Source: Spisula solida
Taxonomy: Eukaryota > Mollusca > Bivalvia > Venerida > Mactridae
DNA length: 64,000 nucleotides
NCBI GenBank assembly: GCA_947247005.1
Contig: OX365948.1
Location: 1,674,001-1,738,000, forward strand
Reading direction: 5' to 3'
Positions 1 through 21,189 of this stretch are shown here, one piece after another. Position numbers and translations under genes: made by a program. Within the stretch, counting starts at the first letter, position 1. Every line of letters begins with the position of its first letter. The notes under the pieces are model-generated. The model made no database searches and had not been told where the DNA came from. It saw only the letters and a program-made list of their open reading frames with translations.

Positions 1-312
1 GATTGCGTGTGTCACCACTAACTGAGATTCAAGGAGTATTAAAATCGCCTGTACCACAACTGACAGGTTTTCAAGGAATGTTTATAGCACCTGCATGTGT
101 CACCACTAACTGAGATTCAAGAAGTATTAAGATCACCTGTATCACAACTGACAACGATTCAAGGAATGTTAGTATCGCCTGCATGTGTTACCACTAACTG
201 AGATTCAAGGAATGTTAGTATCGCCTTTGTCACCACTGACAGCGATTCAAGGAGTATCAAAATCGCCTGTGCCACAACTGACCGATTATCCAGGAATATT
301 AGTACTACCTGT
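1..312. repeat. Degenerate minisatellite at the unit start
   Basis: About seven diverged subunits of roughly 42-48 bp share the words ACCACTAACTGAGATTCAAGG, AATGTTAGTATCGCCT and CACAACTGAC. The same block recurs at the start of unit 2 (4992-5303) and unit 3 (9682-9993). It forms the boundary of each large unit and could have served as homology for unequal crossing over. Confidence 0.85.
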
Positions 313-1427
313 GTCACAAATTGATACATGTACAGTCAAACACATGATAGTTGTCGCATGAGTCTACAACACAATGAGCATAATCTGAGACGGCTGTCTA
401 TGTTACCAATATTGGAGAACATACTTAGCTTAAACACCGCACTGGTGTATACAACGCTGCTTACTTGCTATAATGGTAACACATTAAATGCATTTTGAGG
501 CAATGTTTAGCATTATTAAACAAACAATCACAATGTTCAGAAAACGATGATACAAGCATCTAATGCAGAAAACTATTTAAGGCCTGGTATTTCGTGTGTC
601 TGAATGGTCCTGAATGTAAAGCGCTTAATATATTGTAAAACAAATTTTGTCAGACCATGCTAAGTTCGAATCCCACCGAAATCTTTTTCACTTTTTATTT
701 TATTTTTAAATGCACATAAATTGCAAATTCCGTGTAATACCAGTAAATATGGCAAACCATATTTGATACATGTATATGGTAGAACGTTATAACTGCTAAT
801 CAGCGTTATATATAGGTTTCAGTAAGCTCGGAATACACAAACGTTCGAACCACCGAATTCTGGGTTAGGAATTCTGAACGTTGCAGACTGCACTAAACTG
901 TAAATCGATTACAAAAACGGATATATCATTAAATAACCACCACCGAACGTAATGACAAATCATAGTCTACCCGCCAAAATGGACTAGTAGGATAGGTCAT
1001 GACTCAGGGTTCAAAATTGAACTATACTATACATTGATAATTACTGTCTTGTAATGACAAACATTTTTATGGAACGCCCTTACTGTCTTGTAATGACAAA
1101 AATAATACATAAAAAGAGCACTTCCTTGTACTAGTATGTAGATACATGTTTTATAAACTTCTCAAAATTTGACAAGGTTAGGTTACATTCAAAAATGGCG
1201 ACCTGATTTGTTAATGTAGATTTATTGATATTATATATGCTTAGTATTATAATTATAGTTATGCCATTATTCATGAAATTATTATTGTATGGAAAAGTGT
1301 GATTATCTATCAGAGAATATACTTAGGGAGAAGTCATTATCACTAAAAAAAACTTAAGTCACGGGTAAATGAATTTAATATATTTTACACACTGGTGCTA
1401 GGTCAGTAGAGAACATGTATTAGTAAA

Positions 1428-1492
1428 CCACATTAAACTGAGCCTCGTGTCAGACTTGAACAAGCATAGGCTCGGAGTCTTATTTAATGTGG
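1428..1492. repeat. Short imperfect hairpin resembling a collapsed TIR element
   Basis: CCACATTAAACTGAGCCTC at 1428-1446 is imperfectly inverted at 1469-1492 (GGCTCGGAGTC then TATTTAATGTGG), followed by TCAGACAAT. Both arms resemble the 25-bp termini of the 54353-55051 element (GACCAGATTAAACTGAGACT). The unit 2 copy is at about 6419-6483. Confidence 0.55.
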
Positions 1493-1692
1493 TCAGACAA
1501 TATCTGAGTTAAACAGTTCGTTCTAAATACACCTTAATTGTTACAACTAATGATGTTCGATTTTGTAAACGTTATTACTTAAAGCATTGTATTATTATAT
1601 GTTGCTGTAATTGTTATCAGTAACCTGTTATTGTAAACACTATAACTTGATTGTTCATAATCAATCTACATCCATTTTATTCTGCCTTTGTT

Positions 1693-1765
1693 TGCGGGCT
1701 TCCTACCTAGTACATTGCGGGCTTGCTACCTAGTACATTGTGGGCTTCCTACCTAGTACATTGCG
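1693..1765. repeat. Triple 23-bp direct repeat
   Basis: Three head-to-tail copies of GCGGGCTTCCTACCTAGTAC plus ATT, with single-base differences (TTGC for TTCC, GTGG for GCGG). The copy in unit 2 is at about 6684-6756. Confidence 0.85.
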
Positions 1766-2571
1766 GAAGCTGTGTAGAAAAGTCGGTGGGTAACCTGGCA
1801 ATGTGTGTTTATACATAAACATTTCTTGTCATTAATTGTTGATATGTCTATCAAATTCGAAAAATTGTTAGTAAAATTGTTCACGGCATTTTTCGGTAAT
1901 CGGGATCGATCAGGAAACAAACGACGGTTTGAGCAATCTAAAAAACATCTTGACTGTCTATAGGCGTAACTGTGGATTACTCGTAGATTTAAGTACTAGT
2001 TGTGTTCAAATTTGTTCTCTACCAACACATATACAAAAGAATCTAGTGAAACGCCATTAGGGATTTTCGTTCCGATTCATTAATTAAACACGAGCAAACA
2101 TTGTCAATCATCGACCCTTCATTTTGTTATATACTCGTATATATTGACATTTCAGTTGTATGATGTTTGTTTATATTATGTTTTACAGCTACTGCAATGC
2201 CGACCCCTTTCTCTGCTGATATATAGTTTGTTAATATTCTAACTCAGAATTGTACATATATATAGAAGTAGACAATTTAGACGAATCTTTGGCCTATCCG
2301 AAATAACAACATTCAAAACAGTAAAATTGCATGCATCTTTGACAATTACATTTGGTACAAACAATGTACACGTTTGTATATTTCTATGTTATCCTAACTT
2401 TCCAGTCGTAAACGTGTATTATAAAAATGTAATATATAATACCACTACAATTTAAGACAGTTTTGTACATTACCATGGTTACGTATCTACAACTCATTTT
2501 TTAGGTTTGCAACCATATAGTTGGTTAGTTTCGTTAGTTATTCGATTGCAAAATCAAACACATGTTTTGTA

Positions 2572-2972
2572 TTAAGCTCACTTGTCACATAGTGAAAAGA
2601 CGAGCTTTTGTAATCGCTATCTGTGCGCCTGTTCACTAATGCTTGTTCACACACTGGGTGTGTCAATTTAGAGCTACAACTAGTATTTACGAGACTTGAT
2701 CCAAATAAACATGTCTATAAAATAAAGTCCAAATGTATGATCTTTGAATTAGGACAATACACCCTCATACATCAGTGGTTAGTCATATCCCTGGACGCCT
2801 ATGATTCAAAAGTGTGTCACCTGGATTCAAAACTACACCATTAGGTCTAATCAAGGGAACCGACTTGTGAAATCATTAGAGGTCACAATGTTGGCCGAGT
2901 TTATGTGAACTTTGAGTACAATGGTCTTCTCTATAATATCTAGGTCAAGGTCAGTATAGAAAAACCTTGTGA
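2572..2972. repeat. Remnant of AGCTCACC / GAGCTTTTG-type dispersed repeat
   Basis: The words AAGCTCACTTGTCACATAGTG, GAGCTTTTGTAATCGC and CTAGGTCAAGGTCAGTATAG, with AGAGGTCACAATG between them, match the layout of the larger copies at 57791-58362 and 43400-43720. The copy in unit 2 spans about 7560-7935. It is non-coding and degenerate. Confidence 0.55.
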
Positions 2973-3784
2973 ACAAATTTGATGTCATACTATTGACCCT
3001 GAACGCAATACGTTTAGAATCGCTCTACTGTTTTGTCGGAAGGTATTCAAAACAAATTTATAGAAATCTGTTCAATAATGACTTCATTATTTTTAAATGT
3101 TATGTCATTGGACAATGTGAACTTGTTACAACTAATTGTTTATCAAGTACTGCTATCTCTTACACTATGGCTCATATTACCATTCACCTCTGTAGAAGGT
3201 TCGGAATGTAGTACCAACTCGTGCGGGTTTACTCCCTTCATGATAACACCATATGGCCCTTTCTTTTTCCTAGATGTGATATGGCCTCACACTGTTTATC
3301 TCTTAAAACAGTGTCTTCCGTCGTACCAACGTACACTGGCAATGCACATTATCATAAAATATGTTCATGTTGGTTATAATTATCCGTGTAGGAATACAAA
3401 TCTGCGTAAATTGTCATATTGAAAATAGTTCCAAAAGTAAGAATTATTAAAAATATATATTTACCCAACATATATGTCTAAAACTCAACCTGAATGTGCA
3501 GATTAAAATACACTTTCCCCGTTTTGAGAAGATTACTGACTGTGAGCTTTACGTACAGATGTATAATATTGTGAGGCCAGCGAACGACAACTCTGCATGG
3601 GATTAGGAGTAATGCTGTATTGATTTTGTGTTTTCAAAGGCTTGAACTCAGTTTGTTATAGAAAATGATTTACATAATATTCGACAACACTGCACTTATT
3701 ATGCAATTTGTTCAAGGTTATACAGTTAAACAAGCATTACTGTAAAATCATTTGTATTTGTGGGAATAAATAATTACGCCGGTT

Positions 3785-3960
3785 TTTGAAGAAAGACAAA
3801 TGCACAGGGGCTTCAATTTATGCTCGTGTACAAAACATTTTGGTATTAAGACAATTTCGTGGGGTCTTAAATTTATGTTCGTGTGCAAAACATATAGTTC
3901 ATTTTGGTATTAAGACAATTTCGCGGGGCTTTCAATTTATGTTCATGAGCAAAAAAATAA
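3785..3960. repeat. Imperfect tandem repeat of roughly 65-75 bp
   Basis: About two and a half copies share TTCAATTTATGCTCGTG, CAAAACAT and TTTTGGTATTAAGACAATTT. The copy in unit 2 is at about 8748-8925. Confidence 0.7.
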
Positions 3961-4318
3961 TTACTAGAATTTCATGCATGGGTTTTCAAAACAACATTTC
4001 AGAAGGAAAATTCATCGAGTGTTATTTAATTTCGGTGTTAAGTTATATGACGAAAATCAATAAATACCTGTCCCCTACAAATACAATGATTTTATAGTAC
4101 CAATGTATATCATTACGCTGGTGTCTTTCATTATCACTCTTGTTAATGCACGTGATTGTTGTCAAAAATGTTGAAGTAATTATTCTTTATTGTTGTAATT
4201 TATTTTTGTAATAAAACTTGCTGTTTTACAAACTGTGTGCTTTATTTCTCACATCGCTGGTATAAATGTAGTTTTGTGTTAGATGGTATCTGGATTAAAC
4301 AGTCACACTAATACCGAT

Positions 4319-4612
4319 CTGTCTCGATAGCCTAGTGGTAGACTGTCTATTTCTAGTGAGCAAGGTGTCGGGTTTGACCCCAGGCCGAGTTATACCAAAA
4401 ACGAAATAATCATGAAAAATGGTCCAATTATCTCCCTTGCTAGACGTTCAACAAAACCTCGGAAATCTGACATCTCTCTGTCATATCATCGTGGCGATGG
4501 ATACCACCAGGAATGAGGTGCCGGGAACCATTAATATAACCCTTATCCGTTATCCTAACCAAGACTGTTCAAGTCAACATGCACTTTCGTGACTTTGAAG
4601 TTCTTCATCACA
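4319..4612 (+). mobile_element. tRNA-derived SINE, unit 1 only
   Basis: A tRNA-like head has an A-box-like TAGCCTAGTGG at about 4328 and a B-box-like GGGTTTGACCCC at about 4370. It is followed by a body containing CGTGGCGATGGATACCACCA and GGAATGAGGTGCCGGGAACC. A related core (CGTGGCGATG, then CAGGAATGAGGTGTCGAGA) lies at 45205-45260. In unit 2 the element is cut down to its first two dozen bases by a deletion, so presence of the SINE is the older state. It is too degenerate to be a functional tRNA. Confidence 0.65.
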
Positions 4613-4991
4613 GATCATGCTGTGTGTTCATCAAGAACCTCAAGTTTCATTATTCATAACGTCTATAACAACAACAAACGCATATGAACTACAGGATATA
4701 AAAAAAACCCTATAATGTTGGCGGTCATCAAACAGCTCGATCCTCAAATTATTCTATGATAGGATACACATGTTAAAAATAACAACTCTTACACATTATC
4801 TGATTAACGATTTAATAAAAGTAACACTGTTCACGATCTACGTACAACATATTGCTGAAGTGAAGCGATGGAATGTAAACTATTAAAACATTTATCACAT
4901 ATAATGTAGGTATCTGAGACAAAATGTGACTTATTCAGGTTAACAATAGTAAAATAGATAACGTTAAGAAATAACAACGTAAACAGATTGA

Positions 4992-7900
4992 GATTGCGTG
5001 TGTCACCACTAACTGAGATTCAAGGAGTATTAAAATCGCCTGTACCACAACTGACAGGTTTTCAAGGAATGTTTATAGCACCTGCATGTGTCACCACTAA
5101 CTGAGATTCAAGAAGTATTAAGATCACCTGTATCACAACTGACAACGATTCAAGGAATGTTAGTATCGCCTGCATGTGTTACCACTAACTGAGATTCAAG
5201 GAATGTTAGTATCGCCTTTGTCACCACTGACAGCGATTCAAGGAGTATCAAAATCGCCTGTGCCACAACTGACCGATTATCCAGGAATATTAGTACTACC
5301 TGTGTCACAAATTGATACATGTAGAGTCAAACACATGATAGTTGTCGCATGAGTCTACAACACAATGAGCATAATCTGAGACGGCTGTCTATGTTACCAA
5401 TATTGGAGAACATACTTAGCTTAAACACCGCACTGGTGTATACAACGCTGCTTACTTGCTATAATGGTAACACATTAAATGCATTTTGAGGCAATGTTTA
5501 GCATTATTAAACAAACAATCACAATGTTCAGAAAACGACGATACAAGCATCTAATGCAGAAAACTATTTAAGGCCTGGTATTTCGTGTGTCTGAATGGTC
5601 CTGAATGTAAAGCGCTTAATATATTGTAAAACAAATTTTGTCAGACCATGCTAAGTTCGAATCCCACCGAAATCTTTTTCACTTTTTATTTTATTTTTAA
5701 ATGCACATAAATTGCAAATTCCGTGTAATACCAGTAAATATGGCAAACCATATTTGATACATGTATATGGTAGAACGTTATAACTGCTAATCAGCGTTAT
5801 ATATAGGTTTCAGTAAGCTCGGAATACACAAACGTTCGAACCACCGAATTCTGGGTTAGGAATTCTGAACGTTGCAGACTGCACTAAACTGTAAATCGAT
5901 TACAAAAACGGATATATCATTAAATAACCACCACCGAACGTAATGACAAATCATAGTCTACCCGCCAAAATGGACTAGTAGGATAGGTCATGACTCAGGG
6001 TTCAAAATTGAACTATACTATACATTGATAATTACTGTCTTGTAATGACAAACATTTTTATGGAACGCCCTTACTGTCTTGTAATGACAAAAATAATACA
6101 TAAAAAGAGCACTTCCTTGTACTAGTATGTAGATACATGTTTTATAAACTTCTCAAAATTTGACAAGGGAAGGTTACATTCAAAAATGGCGACCTGATTT
6201 GTTAATGTAGATTTATTGATATTATATATGCTTAGTATTATAATTATAGTTATGCCATTATTCATGAAATTATTATTGTATGGAAAAGTGTGATTATCTA
6301 TCAGAGAATATACTTAGGGAGAAGTCATTATCACTAAAAAAAACTTAAGTCACGGGTAAATGAATTTAATATATTTTACACACTGGTGCTAGGTCAGTAG
6401 AGAACATGTATTAGTAAACCACATTAAACTGAGCCTCCTGTCAGACTTGAACAAGCATAGGCTCGGAGTCTTATTTAGTGTGGTCAGACAATATCTGAGT
6501 TAAACAGTTCGTTCTAAATACACCTTAATTGTTACAACTAATGATGTTCGATTTTGTAAACGTTATTACTTAAAGCATTGTATTATTATATGTTGCTGTA
6601 ATTGTTATCAGTAACCTGTTATTGTAAACACTATAAATTGATTGTTCATAATTAATCCACATCCATTTTATTCTGCCTTTGTTTGCGGGCTTCCTACCTA
6701 GTACATTGCGGGCTTGCTACCTAGTACATTGTGGGCTTCCTACCTAGTACATTGCGGAAGCTGTGTAGAAAAGTCGGTGGGTAACCTGGCAATGTGTGTT
6801 TATACATAAACATTTCTTGTCATTAATTGTTGATATGTCTATCAAATTCGAAAAATTGTTAGTAAAATTGTTCACGGCATTTTTCGGTAATCGGGATCGA
6901 TCAGGAAACAAACGACGGTTTGAGCAATCTAAAAAACATGTTGACTGTCTATAGGCGTAACTGTGGATTACTCGTAGATTTAAGTACTAGTTGTGTTCAA
7001 ATTTGTTCTCTACCAACACATATACAAAAGAATCTAGTGAAATGCCATTAGGGATTTTCGTTCCGATTCATTAATTAAACACGAGCAAATATTGTCAATC
7101 ATCGACCCTTCATTTTGTTATATACTCGTATATATTGACATTTCAGTTGTATGATGTTTGTTTATATTATGTTTTACAGCTACTGCAATGCCGACCCCTT
7201 TCTCTGCTGATATATAGTTTGTTAATATTCTAACTCAGAATTGTACATATAGAAGTAGACAATTTAGACGAATCTTTGGCCTATCCGAAATAACAACATT
7301 CAAAACAGTAAAATTGCATGCATCTTTGACAATTACATTTGGTACAAACAATGTACACGTTTGTATATTTCTATGTTATCCTAACTTTCCAGTCGTAAAC
7401 GTGTATTATAAAAATGTAATATATAATACCACTACAATTTAAGACAGTTTTGTACATTACCATGGTTACGTATCTACAACTCATTTTTTAGGTTTGCAAC
7501 CATATAGTTGGTTAGTTTCGTTAGTTATTCGATTGCAAAATCAAACACATATTTGTATTAAGCTCACCTGTCACATAGTGAAAAGACGAGCTTTTGTAAT
7601 CGCTATCTGTCCGCCTGTTCACAAATGCTTGCTCACACACTGGGTGTGTCAATTTAGAGCTACATGTACAACTAGTATTTACGAGACTTGATCCAAATAA
7701 AGTCTTTGAATTAGGACAATACACCCTCATACATCAGTGGTTAGTCATATCCCTGGACGCCTATGATTCAAAGGTGTGTCACCTGAATTCAAAACTACGC
7801 CATTAGGTCTAATCAAGGGAACCGACTTGTGAAATCATTAGAGGTCACAATGTTTGCCGAGGTTATGTGAACTTTGAGTACAATGGTCTTCTCTATAATA

Positions 7901-9681
7901 TCTAGGTCAAGGTCAGTATAGAAAAACCTTGTGAACAAATTTGATGTCATACTATTGACCCTGAACGCAATACGTTTAGAATCGCTCTACTGTTTTGTCG
8001 GAAGGTATTCAAAACAAATTTATAGAAATCTGTTCAATAATGACTTCATTATTTTTAAATGTTATGTCATTGGACAATGTGAACTTGTTACAACTAATTG
8101 TTTATCAAGTACTGCTATCTCTTACACTATGGCTCATATTACCATTCACCTCTGTAGAAGGTTCGGAATGTAGTACCAACTCGTACGGGTTTACTCCCTT
8201 CATGATAACACCATATGTCCCTTTCTTTTTCCTAGATGTGATATGGCCTCACACTGTTTATCTCTTAAAACATTGTCTTCCGTCGTACCAACGTACACTG
8301 GCAATGCACATTATCATAAAATATGTTCATGTTGGTTATAATTATCCGTGTAGGAATACAAATCTGCGTAAATTGTCATATTGAAAATAGTTCCAAAAGT
8401 AAGAATTATTAAAAAATATATATTTACCCAACATATATGTCTAAAACTCAACCTGAATGTGCAGATTAAAATACACTTTCCCCGTTTTGAGAAGATTACT
8501 GACTGTGAGCTTTACGTACAGATGTATAATATTGTGAGGCCAGCGAACGACAACTCTGCATGGGATTAGGAGTAATGCTGTATTGATTTTGTGTTTTCAA
8601 ATGCTTGAACTCAGTTTGTTATAGAAAATGATTTACATAATATTCGACAACACTGCACTTATTATGCAATTTGTTCAAGGTAATACAGTTAAACAAGCAT
8701 TACTGTAAAATCATTTGTATTTGTGGGAATAAATAATTACGCCGGTTTTTGAAGAAAGACAAATGCACAGGGGCTTCAATTTATGCTCGTGTACAAAACA
8801 TTTTGGTATTAAGACAATTTCGTGAGGTCTTAAATTTATGTTCGTGTGCAAAACATATAGTTGATTTTGGTATTAAGACAATTTCGCGGGGCTTTCAATT
8901 TATGTTCATGACGCAAAAAATAAAAACTAGAATTTCATGCATGGGTTTTCAAAACAACATTTCAGAAGGAAAATTCATCGAGTTTTATTTAATTTCGGTG
9001 TTAAGTTATATGACGAAAATCAATAAATACCTGTCCCCTACACATACAATGATTTTATAGTACCAATGTATATCATTACGCTGGTGTCTTTCATTATCAC
9101 TCTTGTTAATGCACGTGATTGTTGTCAAAAATGTTGAAGTAATTATTCTTTATTGTTGTGATTTATTTTTGTAATAAAACTTGCTGTTTTACAAACTGTG
9201 TGCTTCATTTCTCACATCGCTGGTATAAATGTAGTTTTGTGTTAGATGGTATCTGGATTAAACAGTCACACTAATTCCGATATTTCTCGATAGCCTAGTG
9301 GTAGATCATGCTGTGTGTTCATCAAGAACCCCAAGTTTCATTATTCATAACGTCTATAACAACAACAAACGCATATGAACTACAGGATATAAAAAAAACC
9401 TATAATGTTGGGGGTCATCAAACAGCTCGATCCTCAAATTATTCTATGATAGGATACAAATGTTAAAAATAACAACTCTTACACATTATCTGATTAACGA
9501 TTTAATAAAAGTAACACTGTTCACGATCTACTTACAACATATTGCTGAAGTGAAGCGATGGAATGTAAACTATTAAAACATTTATCACATATAATGTAGG
9601 TATTTGAGACAAAATGTGACTTATTCAGGTTAACAATAGTAAAATAGATAACGTTAAGAAATAACAACGTAAACAGATTGA
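4992..9681. repeat. Tandem large repeat, unit 2 (about 4.69 kb)
   Basis: Second copy of the long unit. It is about 300 bp shorter than unit 1. Most of the difference is one deletion of about 272 bp (bases 4343-4614 of unit 1 are absent after about 9304), which removed nearly all of the SINE present in unit 1. A further loss of about 30 bp occurs near 7700 relative to 2717-2747. Otherwise the two units match almost base for base, which suggests recent duplication or gene conversion. Confidence 0.95.
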
Positions 9682-10250
9682 GATTGCATGTGTCACCACT
9701 AACTGAGATTCAAGGAGTATTAAAATCGCCTGTACCACAACTGACAGGTTTTCAAGGAATGTTAATAGCACCTGCATGTGTCACCACTAACTGAGATTCA
9801 AGAAGTATTAAGATCACCTGTATCACAACTGACAACGATTCAAGGAATGTTAGTATCGCCTGCATGTGTTACCACTAACTGAGATTCAAGGAATGTTAGT
9901 ATCGCCTTTGTCACCACTGACAGCGATTCAAGGAGTATCAAAATCGCCTGTGCCACAACTGACCGATTATCCAGGAATATTAGTACTACCTGTGTCACAA
10001 ATTGATACATGTACAGTCAAACACATGATAGTTGTCGCATGAGTCTACAACACAATGAGCATAATCTGAGACGGCTGTCTATGTTACCAATATTGGAGAA
10101 CATACTTAGCTTAAACACCGCACTGGTGTATACAACGCTGCTTACTTGCCATAATGGTAACACATTAAATGCATTTTGAGGCAATATTTAGCATTATTAT
10201 ACAAACAATCACAATGTTCAGAAAACGATGATACATGCATCTAATGCAGT
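9682..10250. repeat. Tandem large repeat, unit 3 (partial)
   Basis: The third copy restarts at 9682 and follows units 1 and 2 for about 570 bp. It diverges at about 10250, shortly after the shared words CATCTAATGCAG and AAACT, where the array ends and single-copy sequence begins. Confidence 0.92.
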
Positions 10251-11096
10251 AAACTCTTACTTAAACAACTTGCTGATATTAACAAAGCATCTTATGTAGA
10301 TCCAGTAAGTAGTTTGACTTACGTTGAAGAATACTCCATGTTTTCCTAGAGATTGTAGTAGCTCTTTACAGAATGCTTAAAACTACATAAAAATTATAGT
10401 CTTGATTATTTTTTTTAGCTGATACACTATGACATAAAGAACATTGTATTTTGTCTTCTTACTTAAAATGGTTTGTGAGTACCAGCTAATGTCTATAATT
10501 AGTCCAAAAAATGCCCACGGTCCGTTTACAATGCTCTTAAATCAACCAAAACATTAACAACATGACTTCCAAAAAAGTACCCTGAAAAGAATATCATTGT
10601 ATTAAGTGTATATAAAAAACAGCTTAATTATCACTTTGAGACATTTACAAAAGTAAAGCATTATCTAGTACATTTTAGTCTATTTAGTAAATTTAAAGTA
10701 GATAATAGTAAATCTACTAGATAGACTGAAATTTGTTAAAAACATAGTAAAAATAAAAATTAGAAAGACGTTAAACCTAAAAATGAACACAAATAGAGAC
10801 ATAACAAGACTATGCATGTTAACTACGTATGGCATTTTGTCGAAACATCAACATTCACATTAATAGCTACGTGAGTGTAAACTTTAACAAAGGAGTGAAT
10901 TTTTTAGTCATAATCGACAATCACTACCATTACGTACATTACAATAACAACAAATAAATCCGATGTCATGGAAACGGTTATATAAAACAAATGTCAACGT
11001 TTTACACGGACAGGTTACGTTTCACACTTAACTTCTCATTTTGTAATCAGATGTTAAGTTATTTCACTTCCGGAAATGATCAGCGCCATTTTGATT
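10251..11096. other. Non-coding spacer between the tandem array and TDH
   Basis: No gene is seen. The only structure is an imperfect hairpin at about 10668-10735 (TTTTAGTCTATTTAGTAAAT against its near inverse ending TAGATAGACTGAAA). The 3' UTR of the minus-strand TDH gene presumably lies at the right end of this stretch. Confidence 0.6.
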
Positions 11097-18970
<7,874 letters not shown>

Positions 18971-20868
18971 TAATATAGTTTAAGCTGTAACAAGATACAA
19001 AAATAACAGCATTGTATTCAAAACACGATTAAAAACGCAACCCTCTTCAAATGAAGATATTATTGATGACACAAAGTTGGCGTTTGGTTGGAACTCAGTA
19101 TACATTACTGTTTAAACCTCACTTTAAATGCCAGTTTGACGAACGATGCATGTATTCAATATCAAAAAATTAAGTATGAGCAACCAACAGTTTGTTATAA
19201 TAGCGAATTGGTTTGAATATTTTTGTTCCAAATAAAATCAGAATTCGGTTCTTTAAAATTTCAAAAAAATCTGCACAATATAAAATAATTAAAATGATCG
19301 TATTAGCGGACTTTCAGTGCACAATGTCTATCACAATATGAGGACCAATTTTCAAGATTCCCAATGATGGTTTTATGATTGAGGTTTTACAGAGATTGTA
19401 TTATAACTTGCTCCGATATTTTAGAACTAATAACATGGATCGTCAAGTCATGATTGGATTTTGAAATCAATTAGTCGCCCAATCTCTGGATTAATCTAGT
19501 AAACAAAGCGCCATACGTTGAATATTGTAAAGTTAGTAGACCTACTTGATTATACCAATCCGATTAACCAGTCAATGTGACTTTTAACTTATACGCTGAT
19601 ACAGCTAACACTCACTAGTATGTCCATGTGTGTGTCATGTAATTATATCGCTGTATTGAGTATGTCGTTATATCGAATCTGAGCAACGACATAATGAGAA
19701 AATGAAAACTAACAGCTTCGTTATTTTGCGACGGTGCGTTAATTTTCCTGCGTCCAAAAGCGGAGCTCAAATATTGTACATGTAGCATTGTATAAGTATA
19801 ACATTCAGGAATTAAAATTACCAGTTTCGTTATCATTACACACATTTTTCTACATGTTACCAGGAGGTAGTGGTTTAATGCGGGTAATATTATTATATTT
19901 TACATGTCACTTCAACAATATTTTCTCTTTTAATAGTTTATTTAGTTTAAACATATTTTATTTCACATAAGTCTGCAATACATTGAATACAAACATTATA
20001 CTACAGAACAGACATCTGATCGGAAGCTTTCAGAAGCTTATTGAGATCACTTCTCTATAGTTTATTTCTAGATTCTGTTTGAATTATACATATAGCACAA
20101 ATACATATAACAAAAAACAAACAGTATGAATTAAAACAGTTTGATACAAAAATTAATGCAGGTTATAATTCTGTAATCATCTTTTGATAATTTAGTATAC
20201 ATGTATGGTACATTTATCTATCATCTTGTATTGTTTTACTTGGATTTTGAGTACTTTATTGTTATTTTAAGTTCACTTCAACAACCAGTTTCTTACAATT
20301 AACTTTTCAGAGATATGCCCGTCTGCATCTAAGATACCTTTTTTGAATAGTCTTGTACCTCGATAGAACCACCCACAGTCGACAAGCCGAGTGCACCCGA
20401 ATGGGATTTGAATTAGATTTCGAGTCAGTGATCATTACTTTTCGACGATTGGTCGCTGATAATTTAAATATCAACGCTAATATTCGTCAATTAAATTATC
20501 GATAACGAATACTATTTACAGTGTATGCAAATTAACAGCCTATATGATTGTCGTCAATATAAAAGGTTCAAAGAAAAATTCAAAGCTACTGGGATATCAA
20601 AAGTTGTGCCTTAATTTGAATAACAATCATGTTTACCATTCCATTATTCTCAACAAGGCTATTACTGGTATAGGACAACATGAAGCTTTCATACACCATT
20701 ATTAGCACATTATCAAGTACACGAAGTATTCGCTCATAGAAAAAGTTCACAAAAGTAATGGCATGGAACATGTAAAACATGTAAAAAGGATGAAAAACGA
20801 AGAAAATAATAATAATATTTCACCGTACGTACAAACAGGTCATCGCGTCACTGTACACTGAACTAAAC
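18971..20868. other. TDH upstream region, no gene seen
   Basis: This stretch must contain the 5' UTR and promoter of the minus-strand TDH gene immediately next to 18970. The rest is AT-rich with no reading frame longer than about 76 codons and no recognisable domain or clear repeat. Confidence 0.6.
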
Positions 20869-21147
20869 ACGGTGCCGATAACACAGTGCAGCAATACCAG
20901 GTGAATGCTGGCTACAGTTACAAGACGGTGCCGATAACACAGTGCAACAATAACGGGTGAATGTTGGCTACAGTTACAAGACGGTGCCGATAACACAGTG
21001 TAGCAATACCAGGTGAATGTTGGCTACAGTTACAAGACGGTGCCGATAACACAGTGCAGCAATACCAGGTGAATGTTGGCTACAGTTACAAGACGGTGCC
21101 GATAACACAGTGCAGCAATACCAGGTGAATGTTGGCTACAGTTACAA
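20869..21147. repeat. 56-bp minisatellite derived from a MITE terminus (5 copies)
   Basis: Five head-to-tail copies of a 56-bp unit (ACGGTGCCGATAACACAGTG, then CAGCAATACCAGGTGAATG, then TTGGCTACAGTTACAAG). The second half of each unit matches the left end of the foldback MITE at 15576. After the last copy the sequence continues as the MITE does (AAACATTGGAAAATAAAATA, then GCCATAAGT) to about 21188. So a truncated MITE copy, together with about 16 bp of left flank, has been amplified in tandem. Confidence 0.9.
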
Positions 21148-21189
21148 GAAGACATTTGTAAACATTGGAAAATAAAATAGCCATAAGTA

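Larger units (their letters stand above)
1..4991. repeat. Tandem large repeat, unit 1 (about 4.99 kb)
   Basis: The sequence from base 1 restarts at 4992 and again at 9682, with only scattered substitutions and small indels by eye, so this is a head-to-tail array of a long unit. Unit 1 contains a minisatellite at its start, a triple 23-bp repeat, a short hairpin, AGCTCAC-type repeat remnants and a tRNA-like SINE near its end. Reading frames of up to 129 codons occur (3033-3422) but lack an ATG start, recognisable domains or splice context, so I call no gene. The array probably extends left of the window, because base 1 lies at the unit junction. Confidence 0.95.

Noticed and set aside
3033..3422. 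129-codon open frame present in both tandem units (also 7995-8384)
   Set aside because: It begins at TTG rather than ATG, overlaps another frame, and shows no recognisable domain. Its presence in both units is explained by recent duplication, not selection.
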